Of a DNA stretch of 64,000 nt, positions 1 through 8,480 are shown piece after piece. The notes beneath the pieces were generated by a model. The model was given only the letters and a program-made list of their open reading frames with translations. It had not been told where the DNA came from and did not search any database. The position numbers were made by a program, and so were the translations under genes. The stretch's first letter is position 1; each line of letters opens with the position of its first letter. The stretch comes from Mesorhizobium koreense. GTDB lineage: Bacteria > Pseudomonadota > Alphaproteobacteria > Rhizobiales > Rhizobiaceae. The stretch lies in contig NZ_CP134228.1 in assembly GCF_031656215.1 (NCBI RefSeq), forward strand, positions 3,119,001-3,183,000. The letters run 5' to 3'.

Positions 1-654
1 GAACTCACTTTCGACGACGCGGTGGACGCTTTCGCCGAGCAGATCGCGGGACTGAAGGAAGGCGGCGCGGAAGTCGCCTGGATCGAGACCATGTCGGCTC
101 CGGGCGAGATCAAGGCGGCTGCTGAAGCCGCGATCCGCGTCGGGCTGCCTTATACCTATACCGGCTCGTTCGATACGGCTGGCCGCACCATGATGGGCCT
201 CGCGCCGGCCGATATCCACGGTGTCGTGGACGGTCTTGCCGAGAAGCCGGTCGCCGTCGGCGCCAATTGCGGCGTCGGCGCCTCCGACATTCTGGCCTCG
301 CTGCTCGACATGACCGAACGCGCACCCGACGCCACCGTCATCATCAAGGGTAATTGCGGCATTCCGGAATTCCGCGGAGCCGAGATCCATTATTCCGGCA
401 CGCCGGAACTGATGGCGGATTATGTCCGCCTGGCGGTGGACGGCGGCGCCAAGATCATCGGCGGCTGCTGCGGCACTTCCTTCGAGCATCTGAAGGCGAT
501 GCGCGCGGCGCTGGACGGCCACCACAAGGCCGAGCGCCCGACAGTCGCCGACGTAGTCACCCGCATCGGGCCGATGCGCAACAAGCCGGCCAACCAGAGC
601 GGCGCGACCGCCGAAGGTGGTGGTCGCCGCGACCGACGCCGCGCCCGCAGCTGA
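1..654 (+). CDS. Betaine/homocysteine S-methyltransferase family protein, 3' part
   Basis: The reading frame is open from the first base, so the start lies outside the window; 217 residues are visible. This is the C-terminal part of a homocysteine S-methyltransferase barrel (Pfam S-methyl_trans), which moves a methyl group to homocysteine to make methionine using a zinc-bound thiolate. The three zinc cysteines of the family can be seen: one in GANCGVG (about visible residue 90) and the pair in GGCCGT (about 156-157). The last 40 residues are basic and low in complexity (GGGRRDRRRARS), beyond the usual domain end. The methyl donor (betaine, S-methylmethionine or methyl-folate) cannot be decided from this part. 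Confidence 0.85.
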   Translation, partial: ELTFDDAVDAFAEQIAGLKEGGAEVAWIETMSAPGEIKAAAEAAIRVGLPYTYTGSFDTAGRTMMGLAPADIHGVVDGLAEKPVAVGANCGVGASDILASLLDMTERAPDATVIIKGNCGIPEFRGAEIHYSGTPELMADYVRLAVDGGAKIIGGCCGTSFEHLKAMRAALDGHHKAERPTVADVVTRIGPMRNKPANQSGATAEGGGRRDRRRARS

Positions 655-677
655 CCACGCACTATTCTCATGGAAAG

Positions 678-706
678 GCCGGCCTGCGCTCTCCAGACAG
701 GCCGGC
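678..706. terminator. Hairpin between convergent genes
   Basis: A perfect 9-bp stem (GCCGGCCTG / CAGGCCGGC) with an 11-base loop lies between the convergent methyltransferase and wrbA genes. No T-run follows on either strand, so it may be a weak bidirectional terminator or only a chance hairpin. Confidence 0.3.
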
Positions 707-750
707 GGGCGTTCTCGCAGGCAGGGGCCTGCAAAGCCGCCTCCCCAATC

Positions 751-1350
751 TCAGCCATGCAGTTTGATGGTTATCTCCGCCATGCGCTTGCCCTGGAATT
801 TCGCGCCTTCGAGTTCCTGCGCGGAGGGCTGACGCGAGCCGTCGCTGTCCGACATCGTCGTCATGCCGTAGGGCGAACCGCCGCGGACGACATCGACGCC
901 GGACTGGCCCTGGTAGGCGTAGGACAACGGCACGATGATGAGGCCGTGATGTTGGAGCGACGCCTGTGTGGCGACGATCGCGATTTCCTGCCCGCCATGC
1001 TGCGTCGCCGTCGAGGACATGACGGTCGCGACCTTGTTCACCAGCGCGCCCCTCGCCCAGAGTGGGCCGGTCTGGTCGAGGAAATTTTTGAGCTGCGCGG
1101 CCATGCCGCCATAGCGCGTCGAAATGCCGAAGATGAAGCCGTCATAATTCTCCAGCTCAAGCGGCTTGGCGATCGGCGCATCCTGGTCGAGCTTGTAGTG
1201 GGCGGCCTTGGCCACTTCCTCGGGCACCAGTTCGGGCACGCGCTTGATCGTCACATCCGCCCCTGCCTCGCGCGCGCCTTCGGCAGCGGCCTTCGCCATC
1301 TGCTCCATATGGCCCCAGCTCGAATAATAGAGCACCAGTATCTTCGCCAT
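751..1350 (-). CDS. wrbA: NAD(P)H:quinone oxidoreductase, WrbA family
   Basis: A 199-residue flavodoxin-fold protein of the usual WrbA length. WrbA binds FMN and reduces quinones by two electrons in the cytoplasm, which avoids semiquinone radicals. The N-terminal phosphate loop ([15 protein letters not shown]) and the second flavin loop ([19 protein letters not shown]) are clear. Two adjacent ATG codons are possible; the second (1350) is chosen because AGGAG sits 7 bases before it, against 4 before the first (1353). It is divergent from the GFA gene, with 136 bases between the starts that must hold both promoters. Confidence 0.93.
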   Translation of the reverse strand: MAKILVLYYSSWGHMEQMAKAAAEGAREAGADVTIKRVPELVPEEVAKAAHYKLDQDAPIAKPLELENYDGFIFGISTRYGGMAAQLKNFLDQTGPLWARGALVNKVATVMSSTATQHGGQEIAIVATQASLQHHGLIIVPLSYAYQGQSGVDVVRGGSPYGMTTMSDSDGSRQPSAQELEGAKFQGKRMAEITIKLHG

Positions 1351-1486
1351 CATCCATCTCCTGTATTAGAATCTCTTCGGCGGATCGCCGCCGCCCGTGT
1401 GCAATCTAGCTACTACGCCCCCAGTTGAAATAACCTCGCTGGCTGACAGATCGTTCACCGTCCGCCGAAATTCGTAAGAGGGACCC

Positions 1487-1894
1487 GTGCTGAAAATCTA
1501 TTCCGGACGCTGCCATTGCGGCGCGGTGCGCTTCGAAGCCGATATCGACATCGCCGCCGGTACGACAAAGTGCAATTGTTCGATCTGTGCCAGGATGCGG
1601 CTTTGGTCGGTCCAGGTCGCTCCGGAAGCGTTTCGCCTGCTCGACGGCGAAAGCGCGCTTGCCGACTATCGAGGCGGAAATGCCGTAGCGCATCACCTCT
1701 TTTGCCGACATTGCGGCATCCATCCTTTCGAGTGGGTGGATGTGCCGAATATGAGCGGATCGAAATATTACAATATCAACGTCGCCTGCCTGGACGGTGT
1801 CGACATCGATGAACTGGTGAAGGCTCCGGTCGTCTATTGTGACGGGGCGAATGACGATTGGGGATCGGTGCCGGTGGAAACACGGCATCTCTGA
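1487..1894 (+). CDS. GFA / CENP-V family zinc protein
   Basis: 135 residues with the cysteine pattern of the glutathione-dependent formaldehyde-activating (GFA) fold: C9-H-C11, C29-N-C31-SI-C34 and C73-RH-C76, which bind structural and second zinc ions. Members were named after a Paracoccus enzyme that joins formaldehyde to glutathione, but most have unknown substrates. The start is GTG, with AAGAGG five bases upstream. It converges with gatB, whose stop lies 15 bases further on. Exact role not known. Confidence 0.85.
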   Translation: MLKIYSGRCHCGAVRFEADIDIAAGTTKCNCSICARMRLWSVQVAPEAFRLLDGESALADYRGGNAVAHHLFCRHCGIHPFEWVDVPNMSGSKYYNINVACLDGVDIDELVKAPVVYCDGANDDWGSVPVETRHL

Positions 1895-1909
1895 GCAAGC
1901 GCCCTTCCC

Positions 1910-3412
1910 CTATTCCTCAATGCCGAGCTTTTCCCGAACCAGCGCGTTGACCGCCTGTGGGTTGGCCTTGCCGCCGGTTGCTTTCATCACCTGCCCGACG
2001 AACCAGCCGGCCATGGTCGGCTTGGCCCGGGCCTGCTCGACCTTGTCGGGATTGGCCGCGATCACCTCGTCCACCGCCTTCTCGATGGCGCCGGTGTCGG
2101 TGACCTGCTTCATGCCGCGTTTCTCGACGATCGCCTTCGGGTCGCCGCCCTCGTTCCAGACGATCTCGAACAGGTCCTTGGCGATCTTGCCGGAAATCGT
2201 CCCTTCCTTGATGAGGTCGAGAACCCCGCCGAGCTGATCGGGCGAAACCGGCGTTTCTTCAATGGCTTTGCCGGCCTTGTTCAAGGCGCCCAGAAGGTCG
2301 TTGATAACCCAGTTGGCGACCGCCTTGCCGTCCCGCCCTTCCGCCGCCTTCTCGAAATAGTCGGCAATCGCCTTTTCCGAGACGAGGATCGATGCGTCAT
2401 AGGCGGAAAGACCGAGGCTTTCCATCAGCCGTGCCTTCTTTGCGTCCGGCAGTTCCGGGAGCCCGACCGCGAGCGCATCGACATAGGCCTGGTCGAATTC
2501 GAGCGGCAGGAGGTCCGGATCGGGGAAATAGCGGTAGTCGTGCGCTTCTTCCTTGGAACGCATGGACCGTGTCTCGCCCTTGTTCGGATCGAAAAGCCGC
2601 GTCTCCTGGTCGATCGTGCCGCCGTCCTCGAGGATGCCGATCTGCCGCCGCGCCTCGTAGTCGATCGCCTGCCCGGCGAAGCGGATGGAGTTGACGTTCT
2701 TGATCTCGCAGCGCGTGCCGAACGGTTCGCCCGGCCGCCTGACCGAGACGTTGACGTCGGCCCGCATGGAGCCCTCATCCATATTGCCGTCGCAAGTGCC
2801 AAGGTAGCGCAGGATCGAGCGCAGCTTGGTCAGGTAAGCCTTGGCCTCGTCCGAGGAACGCAGGTCGGGCTTGGAGACGATCTCCATCAGCGCCACGCCC
2901 GAGCGGTTGAGGTCGACATAGGACATGGTCGCGTGCTGGTCGTGCAGCGACTTGCCGGCATCCTGCTCCAGATGCAGCCGCTCGATGCCGATCTCGATAT
3001 CCTCGAAATTGCCTTGCCGGTCCGGCCCGACGGAGACGACGATGGTCCCCTCGCCTACGATCGGCTGCTTGTACTGGGAGATCTGGTAGCCCTGCGGCAG
3101 GTCCGGGTAGAAATAGTTCTTGCGATCGAAGACCGACTTCAGGTTGACCTCCGCTTTCAGACCGAGGCCAGTGCGGATCGCCTGCTTGACGCATTCCTCG
3201 TTGATGACCGGCAGCATGCCGGGCATGGCCGCGTCGACCAGGCTGACATTGGCGTTCGGCTCGGCGCCGAAGGCGGTCGAAGCGCCGGAAAAGAGTTTGG
3301 CGTTCGACGTGACCTGGGCATGCACCTCCATGCCGACGATCACCTCCCAGTCGCCGGTGGCGCCGGGAACGAGGCGTTTCGGATCAGGCGTGCGGGCGTC
3401 GACGATGGTCAT
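1910..3412 (-). CDS. gatB: Asp/Glu-tRNA amidotransferase subunit B
   Basis: 500 residues, normal length. GatB is the kinase and tRNA-binding subunit of GatCAB, which converts Glu-tRNA(Gln) and Asp-tRNA(Asn) to the amide forms. Seen: the N-terminal catalytic cradle ([20 protein letters not shown]), the signature [12 protein letters not shown] at about residues 217-228, and a C-terminal helical YqeY-like tail ending [12 protein letters not shown]. No gatA or gatC is next to it, so the subunits are split in this genome or lie elsewhere. A long open frame on the opposite strand is a GC-rich shadow. Confidence 0.97.
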   Translation of the reverse strand: MTIVDARTPDPKRLVPGATGDWEVIVGMEVHAQVTSNAKLFSGASTAFGAEPNANVSLVDAAMPGMLPVINEECVKQAIRTGLGLKAEVNLKSVFDRKNYFYPDLPQGYQISQYKQPIVGEGTIVVSVGPDRQGNFEDIEIGIERLHLEQDAGKSLHDQHATMSYVDLNRSGVALMEIVSKPDLRSSDEAKAYLTKLRSILRYLGTCDGNMDEGSMRADVNVSVRRPGEPFGTRCEIKNVNSIRFAGQAIDYEARRQIGILEDGGTIDQETRLFDPNKGETRSMRSKEEAHDYRYFPDPDLLPLEFDQAYVDALAVGLPELPDAKKARLMESLGLSAYDASILVSEKAIADYFEKAAEGRDGKAVANWVINDLLGALNKAGKAIEETPVSPDQLGGVLDLIKEGTISGKIAKDLFEIVWNEGGDPKAIVEKRGMKQVTDTGAIEKAVDEVIAANPDKVEQARAKPTMAGWFVGQVMKATGGKANPQAVNALVREKLGIEE

Positions 3413-3635
3413 GGAAAGTCCGATTGGGATGGAAATCTCGACTGTTGGCTATTGCAAAGCTTCCGGCAACGCAAGCTTTGGGCCCTGTTTCCTTTCGCTC
3501 ACGCGGGTTTGTTTTCGCTCACGCCCGTACGCCGCTCCGCGGGGGCGTGCCAACGGACGCGACGCCTGGTCGAGCGTTGGGGGTGGGTTTGCTTGAAGCT
3601 CATTGTTCCTATGGACTCCTTCTCGTCTTCTGCTC

Positions 3636-3804
3636 CTTCGCACCCCCTCTGTCCTGCCGGACATCTCCCCCTCAAGGGGGGAGATCAGCCCGCCGCGCTC
3701 TTGGCTCCCTTTTCTGCAATGCCGAAGGTTAGGCGGAGACCGCGATGCCAGCCGATCTCCCCCCTTGAGGGGGAGATGTCCGGCAGGACAGAGGGGGGTG
3801 CGAA
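3636..3804. repeat. Long inverted repeat, rhizobial palindromic element type
   Basis: Two arms of about 51 bases (3636-3686 and 3754-3804) are inverted copies, differing by a single extra G, with 67 bases between. Each arm also holds its own small hairpin (CCCCCTCAAGGGGG type). This has the form of the short mobile palindromes scattered between genes of Mesorhizobium and Sinorhizobium. It lies in the 1-kb space upstream of gatB. Confidence 0.75.
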
Positions 3805-3892
3805 GGGGTACAGGGCTATCCGCATTTGTGATCGCACATACCCCATCCTCGCCACGCCTCGTTTCCGATCTGGCCATTGATCCTTCGGGAAA

Positions 3893-4170
3893 GACGGGCG
3901 GCCGCAGGCTCGCTCATCTAAGCAATTTACGTGCGACCTTGCGGCCGCCCGTCCGGCGATTTCTGTTCCCGCCTGTTCCGCTGCTCCCGAAGCGCTCTTC
4001 TGCTTCGGGTCTGTGTGCCTTCTACCGGTACGCAGGGGTCATAGTGCCCCCAGGGGAACCTCCAGACGGGACCTCCCCGGCCATGATGCCACGTCAGCAT
4101 CACGGCGGAGGCGCCGGCTCCTCCCACGCAATCACCGTCATGATCGGTATTCCCGATGGGAGGAACTGAC
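3893..4170. other. Structured non-coding stretch with a short Trp-rich frame
   Basis: Within the 3413-4420 gap I see several hairpins: a 14-bp perfect stem (3893-3906 with 3940-3953, 33-base loop), CCCGAAGC/GCTTCGGG (3986-3993 with 4002-4009), and GATGC/GCATC near 4085. On the minus strand a GTG-started 66-codon frame (4127-3927) contains the unusual string TWHHGRGGPVWRFPWGHYD. It could be a small gene, a structured RNA or a repeat. I recognise no known RNA family. The rest of the gap (4171-4420) shows nothing I can name. Confidence 0.35.
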
Positions 4171-4420
4171 GGGGATTATGGACGAAGGGCGGGAGGCGTG
4201 GAGAAACGAGAGAAGAAAAATGCGGGAAGGCAGCAGGATCAGAGGGTTACGGGAACCGTCCACATGGGCCTATCCACGCTTTCGCCGGCCAGCCAAATGC
4301 GCGTCATGCCTGTTTCCCGCTGAAGCGAAGCTGAAGGCGGAAGACCGGTAACCATTCCGTAGCGTCAAGGCTATTCCTCGACACGCGCCGCTTCTGGTTG
4401 AAGGGCACCGGCACCCGCCG

Positions 4421-4852
4421 CTACGCCGTCGCGATATATGCCTTGATGTCTTCGGCCTCGCGCTCGACGTCCTCGATCCTGCGCTTGACCACGTCGCCGA
4501 TCGATACGAGACCGACGAGTCTGCCTTCCTTTTCCACCGGCAGATGGCGAAAACGGACACGCGTCATGACTTCCATGACGTCGTTGACCGTATTTTCCTC
4601 GCGGCACACCTGAACCTTCGAGGTCATGAACGCGCTGATGGGCTTTGTCAGTGCTCCGGCGCCGCCTTCGGCGAGCGCACGCACGATATCGCGCTCGGAA
4701 AGGATGCCGCCGATCCCGCCGTCAGGTCGCAGCACGACGACGGCGCCAATCCGCTTTTCTGCCAGGAGCCGGATCGCAGCCGTCAGCGTCTCGTCCGGCC
4801 CGATGGTGAAGACATCGCGGCCCTTCTCGTCCAGGATGGATCTAACGGTCAT
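4421..4852 (-). CDS. Two-CBS-domain protein
   Basis: 143 residues made almost wholly of two CBS motifs, about residues 8-63 (TIGPDETLTAAIRLLAEKRIGAV onwards) and 75-130 (VCREENTVNDVMEVMTRVRFRHLPV onwards). Paired CBS modules form a Bateman domain that binds adenine nucleotides and signals energy state to a partner. Standalone short CBS proteins are common in rhizobia and their partners are unknown. A rhomboid protease lies upstream on the same strand; the 71-base gap allows co-transcription. Confidence 0.9.
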   Translation of the reverse strand: MTVRSILDEKGRDVFTIGPDETLTAAIRLLAEKRIGAVVVLRPDGGIGGILSERDIVRALAEGGAGALTKPISAFMTSKVQVCREENTVNDVMEVMTRVRFRHLPVEKEGRLVGLVSIGDVVKRRIEDVEREAEDIKAYIATA

Positions 4853-4923
4853 CGGCGTCCTCCTCGAATGCCCGATTCACGCCCTCCCCGGCAGCGATAT
4901 GGTGCACCCGGCCGGCGGCTTTT

Positions 4924-5670
4924 TCAAGATTCCCGGTCAGGCGCTCGCCCGACGAAAGGCGCCAGGCAGAAGAAACCGGCCAGAAAGCCGCCGATATGGG
5001 CCTCCCATGCGACTGGATTGGTCATGCCGGGCGACACGAAGCCGAGCCCGGTGACGAGGTTGACGATCATCCAGACCGCAAGGAAAGCCAGCACCGCACG
5101 CGAGCGGAACGCCTCGAAAATCGACAGCATCCGGCCCGCGAATGCCGGCCGGCCGTTCAGGCGTTCCATGCGGAAGCCGAAGCGCGAGGCGGCACCCATC
5201 ATGCCCGAGATCGCGCCCGACGCGCCGATCACCGGCATGGCGCTGTCCGGATGGGCAAGGAAATGGAGGAGCGCCGCCGCCAGCGACGTGAATACCCAGA
5301 AGGCCAGCAACCGGCCTGCCCCGAGCCGGTAGGCCAGCGGTGAGCCGAACGCGGCCAGCCAGATCATGTTGACGCCCAGATGTGTCCATCCGCCGTGCAG
5401 GAAGGCGTAGGTGATGGGGCTGGTGAAGGCGTAGAGATCGAGCACATACGGCCCCGTATAGCGCACCGGAATGAAAGCGGTATGGAGGACGAAAGCCATG
5501 TCTTCCGGCGGCGTGAGCACGTAGAGCCGAAAGAGATGGACGCCCACGCAGGCTGCGATCAGGAAGAGGATCGTGCCTGAAAGGTTGAAGAAAGGCTCAC
5601 GCTCCTGTTCCGCCAGTTCGTCTTCGGATTCGCTCGAAGGGCGGGGTTCGTCGATGATGGGATCGCTCAA
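4924..5670 (-). CDS. Rhomboid family intramembrane serine protease
   Basis: 248 residues: an acidic cytoplasmic N-terminus (1-28), then about six membrane segments. The catalytic serine is S151 in GASGAISG and the paired histidine is H225 in EAHIGGFLAG; the FLHGGWTHLGVNM segment (90-102) supplies the usual oxyanion and loop histidines. Rhomboids cut transmembrane helices inside the inner membrane. The substrate here is unknown. Likely in a transcription unit with the CBS protein downstream. Its start faces the PAS gene across 366 bases. Confidence 0.93.
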   Translation of the reverse strand: MSDPIIDEPRPSSESEDELAEQEREPFFNLSGTILFLIAACVGVHLFRLYVLTPPEDMAFVLHTAFIPVRYTGPYVLDLYAFTSPITYAFLHGGWTHLGVNMIWLAAFGSPLAYRLGAGRLLAFWVFTSLAAALLHFLAHPDSAMPVIGASGAISGMMGAASRFGFRMERLNGRPAFAGRMLSIFEAFRSRAVLAFLAVWMIVNLVTGLGFVSPGMTNPVAWEAHIGGFLAGFFCLAPFVGRAPDRES

Positions 5671-5740
5671 GACAGAGGCTTTCGGAGAATCGAGTCACCC
5701 CGACAGATAGGGCACCTGCGCCCGCTGCGCAAAACCGCCC

Positions 5741-5775
5741 AAAAAAGAAGCCGTCCGGAATTTGCTCCGAACGGC
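5741..5775 (-). terminator. Rho-independent terminator without an upstream gene
   Basis: On the minus strand a 10-bp stem with one mismatch (bases 5775-5766 with 5759-5750, 6-base loop) is followed by CTTCTTTTTT. It lies upstream of the rhomboid start, and no protein gene on the minus strand ends in it: the nearest upstream minus-strand gene ends more than 2.7 kb away. Confidence 0.6.
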
Positions 5776-5835
5776 CCCGACGAGCCCCCACGCTCCCCGA
5801 AAATCTGACTGAAGGTCGAATACAGTGCTGTAAGC
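5741..5835 (-). ncRNA. Candidate small RNA ending at the orphan terminator
   Basis: The terminator at 5741-5775 needs a transcript. The roughly 60 bases before it on the minus strand hold no convincing protein gene. The most economical explanation is a small RNA of about 90-150 bases. The 5' end is not defined and I cannot match it to a named alphaproteobacterial sRNA family. It could also be a leader or attenuator for the rhomboid gene. Confidence 0.3.
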
Positions 5836-6036
5836 AGCGTCTCCCGATGGATGCGTGTGCCATGGAGCTTTCAGCGCCGCAATCGAAACCAATTGTTAAC
5901 CTTAATGCCCCCCGCCCGTGAACAAGTCGATATCCGGCTGGCACGCAACCTGCAGCGGAACGCATGTAGTTCATCGGAAGGCGACTCGCTGTTCACCGAT
6001 GGGACAGGAATGCAATCGCGGTTTGGAGCGGGCGGG

Positions 6037-6672
6037 ATGAAACAACGCGAATCGATCGAGCTGTTCCAATATTGGGACAGGTTGAGGGACGAGCGGCCGG
6101 CGCCGAGACGTACCGATATCGAGCCGGCCGACATAAAGACGCTGCTTGCCGACACGTTCATCCTTGAGAAGGATAGCCGGGGCGAGGCAGTCTTCCGCCT
6201 GGCGGGCACCAGGCTGTGTGCCGTTTTCGGCCGTGAATTGAAGGGCTTCGCCCTCCCCTCGCTCTGGGCCTTCAAGGACCAGCGGCTGATCGCGCGATTG
6301 GCGCACAGCGCCTTCCATTCCAAGGCCGTGGTCGTCATCGCCTTCGAGGGTCGCAGCCGGAACGGCCGCACCAACCCGTTTGAATTGCTTCTGCTCCCGC
6401 TCGACGCCGGCGAGGAAGCGCCGCGGACGCTCGGCATCGCCTCGGCCGTGGAAAAGCCCTATTGGCTTGGCGCCGATCCGGTCGTGGAATGCCGGATCGA
6501 TACGATCCGAGTCGTCGACCCGGATCGCGAGCCCATGTTCCTGAAGAATCGTCCGGCCGTCGCGGTGCCGGCCATGGCGCCGAGCGCCGATGAAGTCGCG
6601 GGCGCCGGCCAGGGAGGGCACGGGCGTCGCATCCGCCACCTCGTTGTCTTCGAAGGCGGCCGCGAAACCTGA
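6037..6672 (+). CDS. PAS_5 family sensory domain protein
   Basis: 211 residues matching the PAS_5 (DUF1457-type) pattern common in Hyphomicrobiales: FQYWDRLRDERPAPRRTDIEPADIKTLL near the start, then a PAS core (FRLAGTRLCAVFGRELKG). There is no output domain, so it may act as a soluble sensor or partner. Start ATG 6037 is preferred: GGAG stands 8 bases before it, while the upstream in-frame ATG at 6010 has its purine run too close. A PilZ protein follows on the same strand after 104 bases, a pairing often seen in this order. Confidence 0.85.
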   Translation: MKQRESIELFQYWDRLRDERPAPRRTDIEPADIKTLLADTFILEKDSRGEAVFRLAGTRLCAVFGRELKGFALPSLWAFKDQRLIARLAHSAFHSKAVVVIAFEGRSRNGRTNPFELLLLPLDAGEEAPRTLGIASAVEKPYWLGADPVVECRIDTIRVVDPDREPMFLKNRPAVAVPAMAPSADEVAGAGQGGHGRRIRHLVVFEGGRET

Positions 6673-6776
6673 TCAAGAAAGAGACGCCTCAACTTACCGC
6701 TTGTTAACCGGAAAAGTTCTATTTTTTCCATGAGATTCTCGCCTGCTCGCGAGGATGGAACCGGTCAGGGGCGAAT

Positions 6777-7394
6777 ATGAGGTCAGCGGCGATCGATACC
6801 GCGCCGTCGCGCGTCGAAAGGCGGAGTTTTCAGCGCGTTCGCGTCAAGATCTACGGCCGCTTCATGCTTGAGGACCGTACCGAACATTCCTGCCAGGTGG
6901 TCGACATGTCGCCGGGCAACGTAGCGCTTCGCACCGACCGCATCGGCGAACCCGGCGAGAAGGTCATCGCCTATATCGACCATATCGGGCGCGTTGAAGG
7001 CGTTATCACACGGCGCCTGCAGGACGGGTTCGCGATGACCGTCATCGCGTCGGACCGCAAGAAGGACAAGCTTGCAGCGCAGCTTACATGGCTCGCCAAC
7101 AAGCACGAGCTCGACTTGCCCGAGGACCGCCGTCACGAACGCGTGGCGCCGCGTAATCCGATGAGCGTACTCAAACTCTCCGATGGGCGGCAATACCAGT
7201 GCCGCATCATCGACCTGTCGCTGTCCGGCGCCGCTGTCGAGATCGAGGTCAAGCCGGCGCTCGGCGTGCAGGTGACGCTCGGCACGATGCGCGGCCAGGT
7301 CGTGCGCCACTTCGACGAGGGCATCGCCATCGAATTCGCGGTGGTGCAGCGGCCCGAAATGCTGGACGCCGCTTTCCGGCAAACGGCATCGTGA
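6777..7394 (+). CDS. Tandem PilZ domain protein
   Basis: 205 residues with two PilZ-like units. The second is canonical for cyclic di-GMP binding: RRHERVAPR (about 118-126) and DLSLSGAAVE (about 147-156, matching [D/N]xSxxG). The first has RRSFQRVRV (about 15-23) but DMSPGN where the last glycine is replaced, so it may be a non-binding copy. PilZ proteins carry cyclic di-GMP signals to motility, polysaccharide or protease targets. A strong terminator follows, so it is not co-transcribed with the LapG-like peptidase gene beyond. Confidence 0.9.
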   Translation: MRSAAIDTAPSRVERRSFQRVRVKIYGRFMLEDRTEHSCQVVDMSPGNVALRTDRIGEPGEKVIAYIDHIGRVEGVITRRLQDGFAMTVIASDRKKDKLAAQLTWLANKHELDLPEDRRHERVAPRNPMSVLKLSDGRQYQCRIIDLSLSGAAVEIEVKPALGVQVTLGTMRGQVVRHFDEGIAIEFAVVQRPEMLDAAFRQTAS

Positions 7395-7423
7395 TAGAAC
7401 GGACCCGATAGCGGCTCCCTGGA

Positions 7424-7448
7424 AAGGCTGGCTCTGCCGGCCTTTTTT
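7424..7448 (+). terminator. Rho-independent terminator after the PilZ gene
   Basis: An 8-bp stem with one G-T pair (AAGGCTGG / CCGGCCTT), loop CTCTG, followed by a run of six T (7443-7448). Confidence 0.85.
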
Positions 7449-7540
7449 GTTGCGCGGAATAGCCCTTGCCTGCATGGCTGCCGTCATCTCGGCCGGCCGT
7501 CCTGAAGCGCGACCTCGACGGTTTTCTGCTAGATTAAGGC

Positions 7541-7630
7541 GAAGAATACAATTTTAGATAAAATCTATATTTATTCTATTCAATAACAACTCTCATTCAA
7601 TGCGTATTGAATTCAAACTATACTATCGGA
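7541..7630. promoter_or_regulatory. AT-rich island upstream of the LapG-like peptidase
   Basis: By my count about 24% G+C over 90 bases, in a genome well above 60%. It has many T-A steps (AATCTATATTTATTC) and the palindrome TTGAATTCAA at 7607-7616. Such islands are preferred targets of H-NS-like or MucR/Ros-type silencers in rhizobia. It lies about 60-150 bases before the peptidase start, where a promoter would be. Confidence 0.5.
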
Positions 7631-7687
7631 TTTTGCGTGGAATAAATCCGTCTCTGTCATTGTGGTCTCAAACGGGGAGACACCACA

Positions 7688-8299
7688 ATGATAACGGGAC
7701 GAGGCATCGGGCTCATAGCGGCGATGGCACTATCGCTCGCGTCATGGACGGGAACGGCGAATGCGGGACGCTCCTTCATGCCGACCGGCAATCTGACGTC
7801 ACAGCCTGTCGGCCACTACGAATTCTGCCAGCGGCTGCCGAACGAATGCAACGAGCGCACGCCCAAGGAAGCGCCGATCGAACTGACGCGCCAGCTGTGG
7901 GCCGAGATGATCGACATCAACAACGGCGTGAACACCCGCGTCATCCCCAGGACCGACATGGAGATCTGGGGCAAGGAAGAGGTCTGGTCCTATCCCGGCC
8001 GCTACGGCGACTGCGAGGACTATGCGCTGGAGAAGCGCCGCGAGCTCATGGAGAAGGGCGTGCCGGCCGGGGATGTGCTGCTGACGGTCGTGCGGCAGCC
8101 GAACGGCGACGGCCATGCCGTGCTGACCGTGCACACCAGCCTTGGCGATTATATCCTGGACAATCTGGAGCCGCGTGTCTTGGCCTGGACGGACACCAAG
8201 TATCGATACCTGAAGCGACAGTCCGAAACCGACTCCGGCGAATGGGTCTCGGTTCGGGACGATCGCGCACCGACCGTCGCGGTCGGCAGCGTGCGGTAG
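7688..8299 (+). CDS. LapG-like transglutaminase-like cysteine peptidase (BTLCP)
   Basis: 203 residues with a signal peptide (1-26, cut after TANA). The bacterial transglutaminase-like cysteine proteinase triad is visible: C109 in YGDCEDYAL, H143 in DGHAVLTV and D158 in YILDNL, with the spacing of LapG, the Pseudomonas periplasmic protease that releases large adhesins. It is thus probably periplasmic. The upstream PilZ gene hints at cyclic di-GMP control, but no LapD-like inner membrane receptor or LapA-like adhesin is in the window. Rhizobia often carry several such orphan copies, so the LapG role is an inference. Confidence 0.88.
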   Translation: MITGRGIGLIAAMALSLASWTGTANAGRSFMPTGNLTSQPVGHYEFCQRLPNECNERTPKEAPIELTRQLWAEMIDINNGVNTRVIPRTDMEIWGKEEVWSYPGRYGDCEDYALEKRRELMEKGVPAGDVLLTVVRQPNGDGHAVLTVHTSLGDYILDNLEPRVLAWTDTKYRYLKRQSETDSGEWVSVRDDRAPTVAVGSVR

Positions 8300-8423
8300 C
8301 ATCGAGTTTCGGCTGGCGCCGGCCAAACGGCGCCGCCGGATGTGACAAGTTCTCCGCGCGATCAGCGCGGACCAGAAAGCCCGGTCGAGTCCCCACCCTC
8401 CCCGTCCCCAACGACCGGGCTCA

Positions 8424-8460
8424 GGAGCCGGCCCATGTCCCGGGCCGGCTCCGCCTTTTT
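8424..8460 (+). terminator. Rho-independent terminator after the BTLCP gene
   Basis: A perfect 11-bp stem (GGAGCCGGCCC / GGGCCGGCTCC) with a 7-base loop, then GCCTTTTT. It serves the plus-strand transcript, 125 bases after the stop codon. Confidence 0.85.
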
Positions 8461-8480
8461 CATGAAAGCGCGGGGTTCGG

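Noticed and set aside
2540-3880. A 446-codon open frame on the strand opposite gatB
   Set aside because: GC-rich third positions leave the antisense frame open; its residues are low in complexity (many Arg/Asp/Gly/Leu) and gatB is a complete known gene.
4221-4250. GGGAAGGCAGCAGG string resembling the SRP RNA loop
   Set aside because: The matching 5' side (GTCAGG) and the closing stem are missing, so I do not call an SRP RNA.
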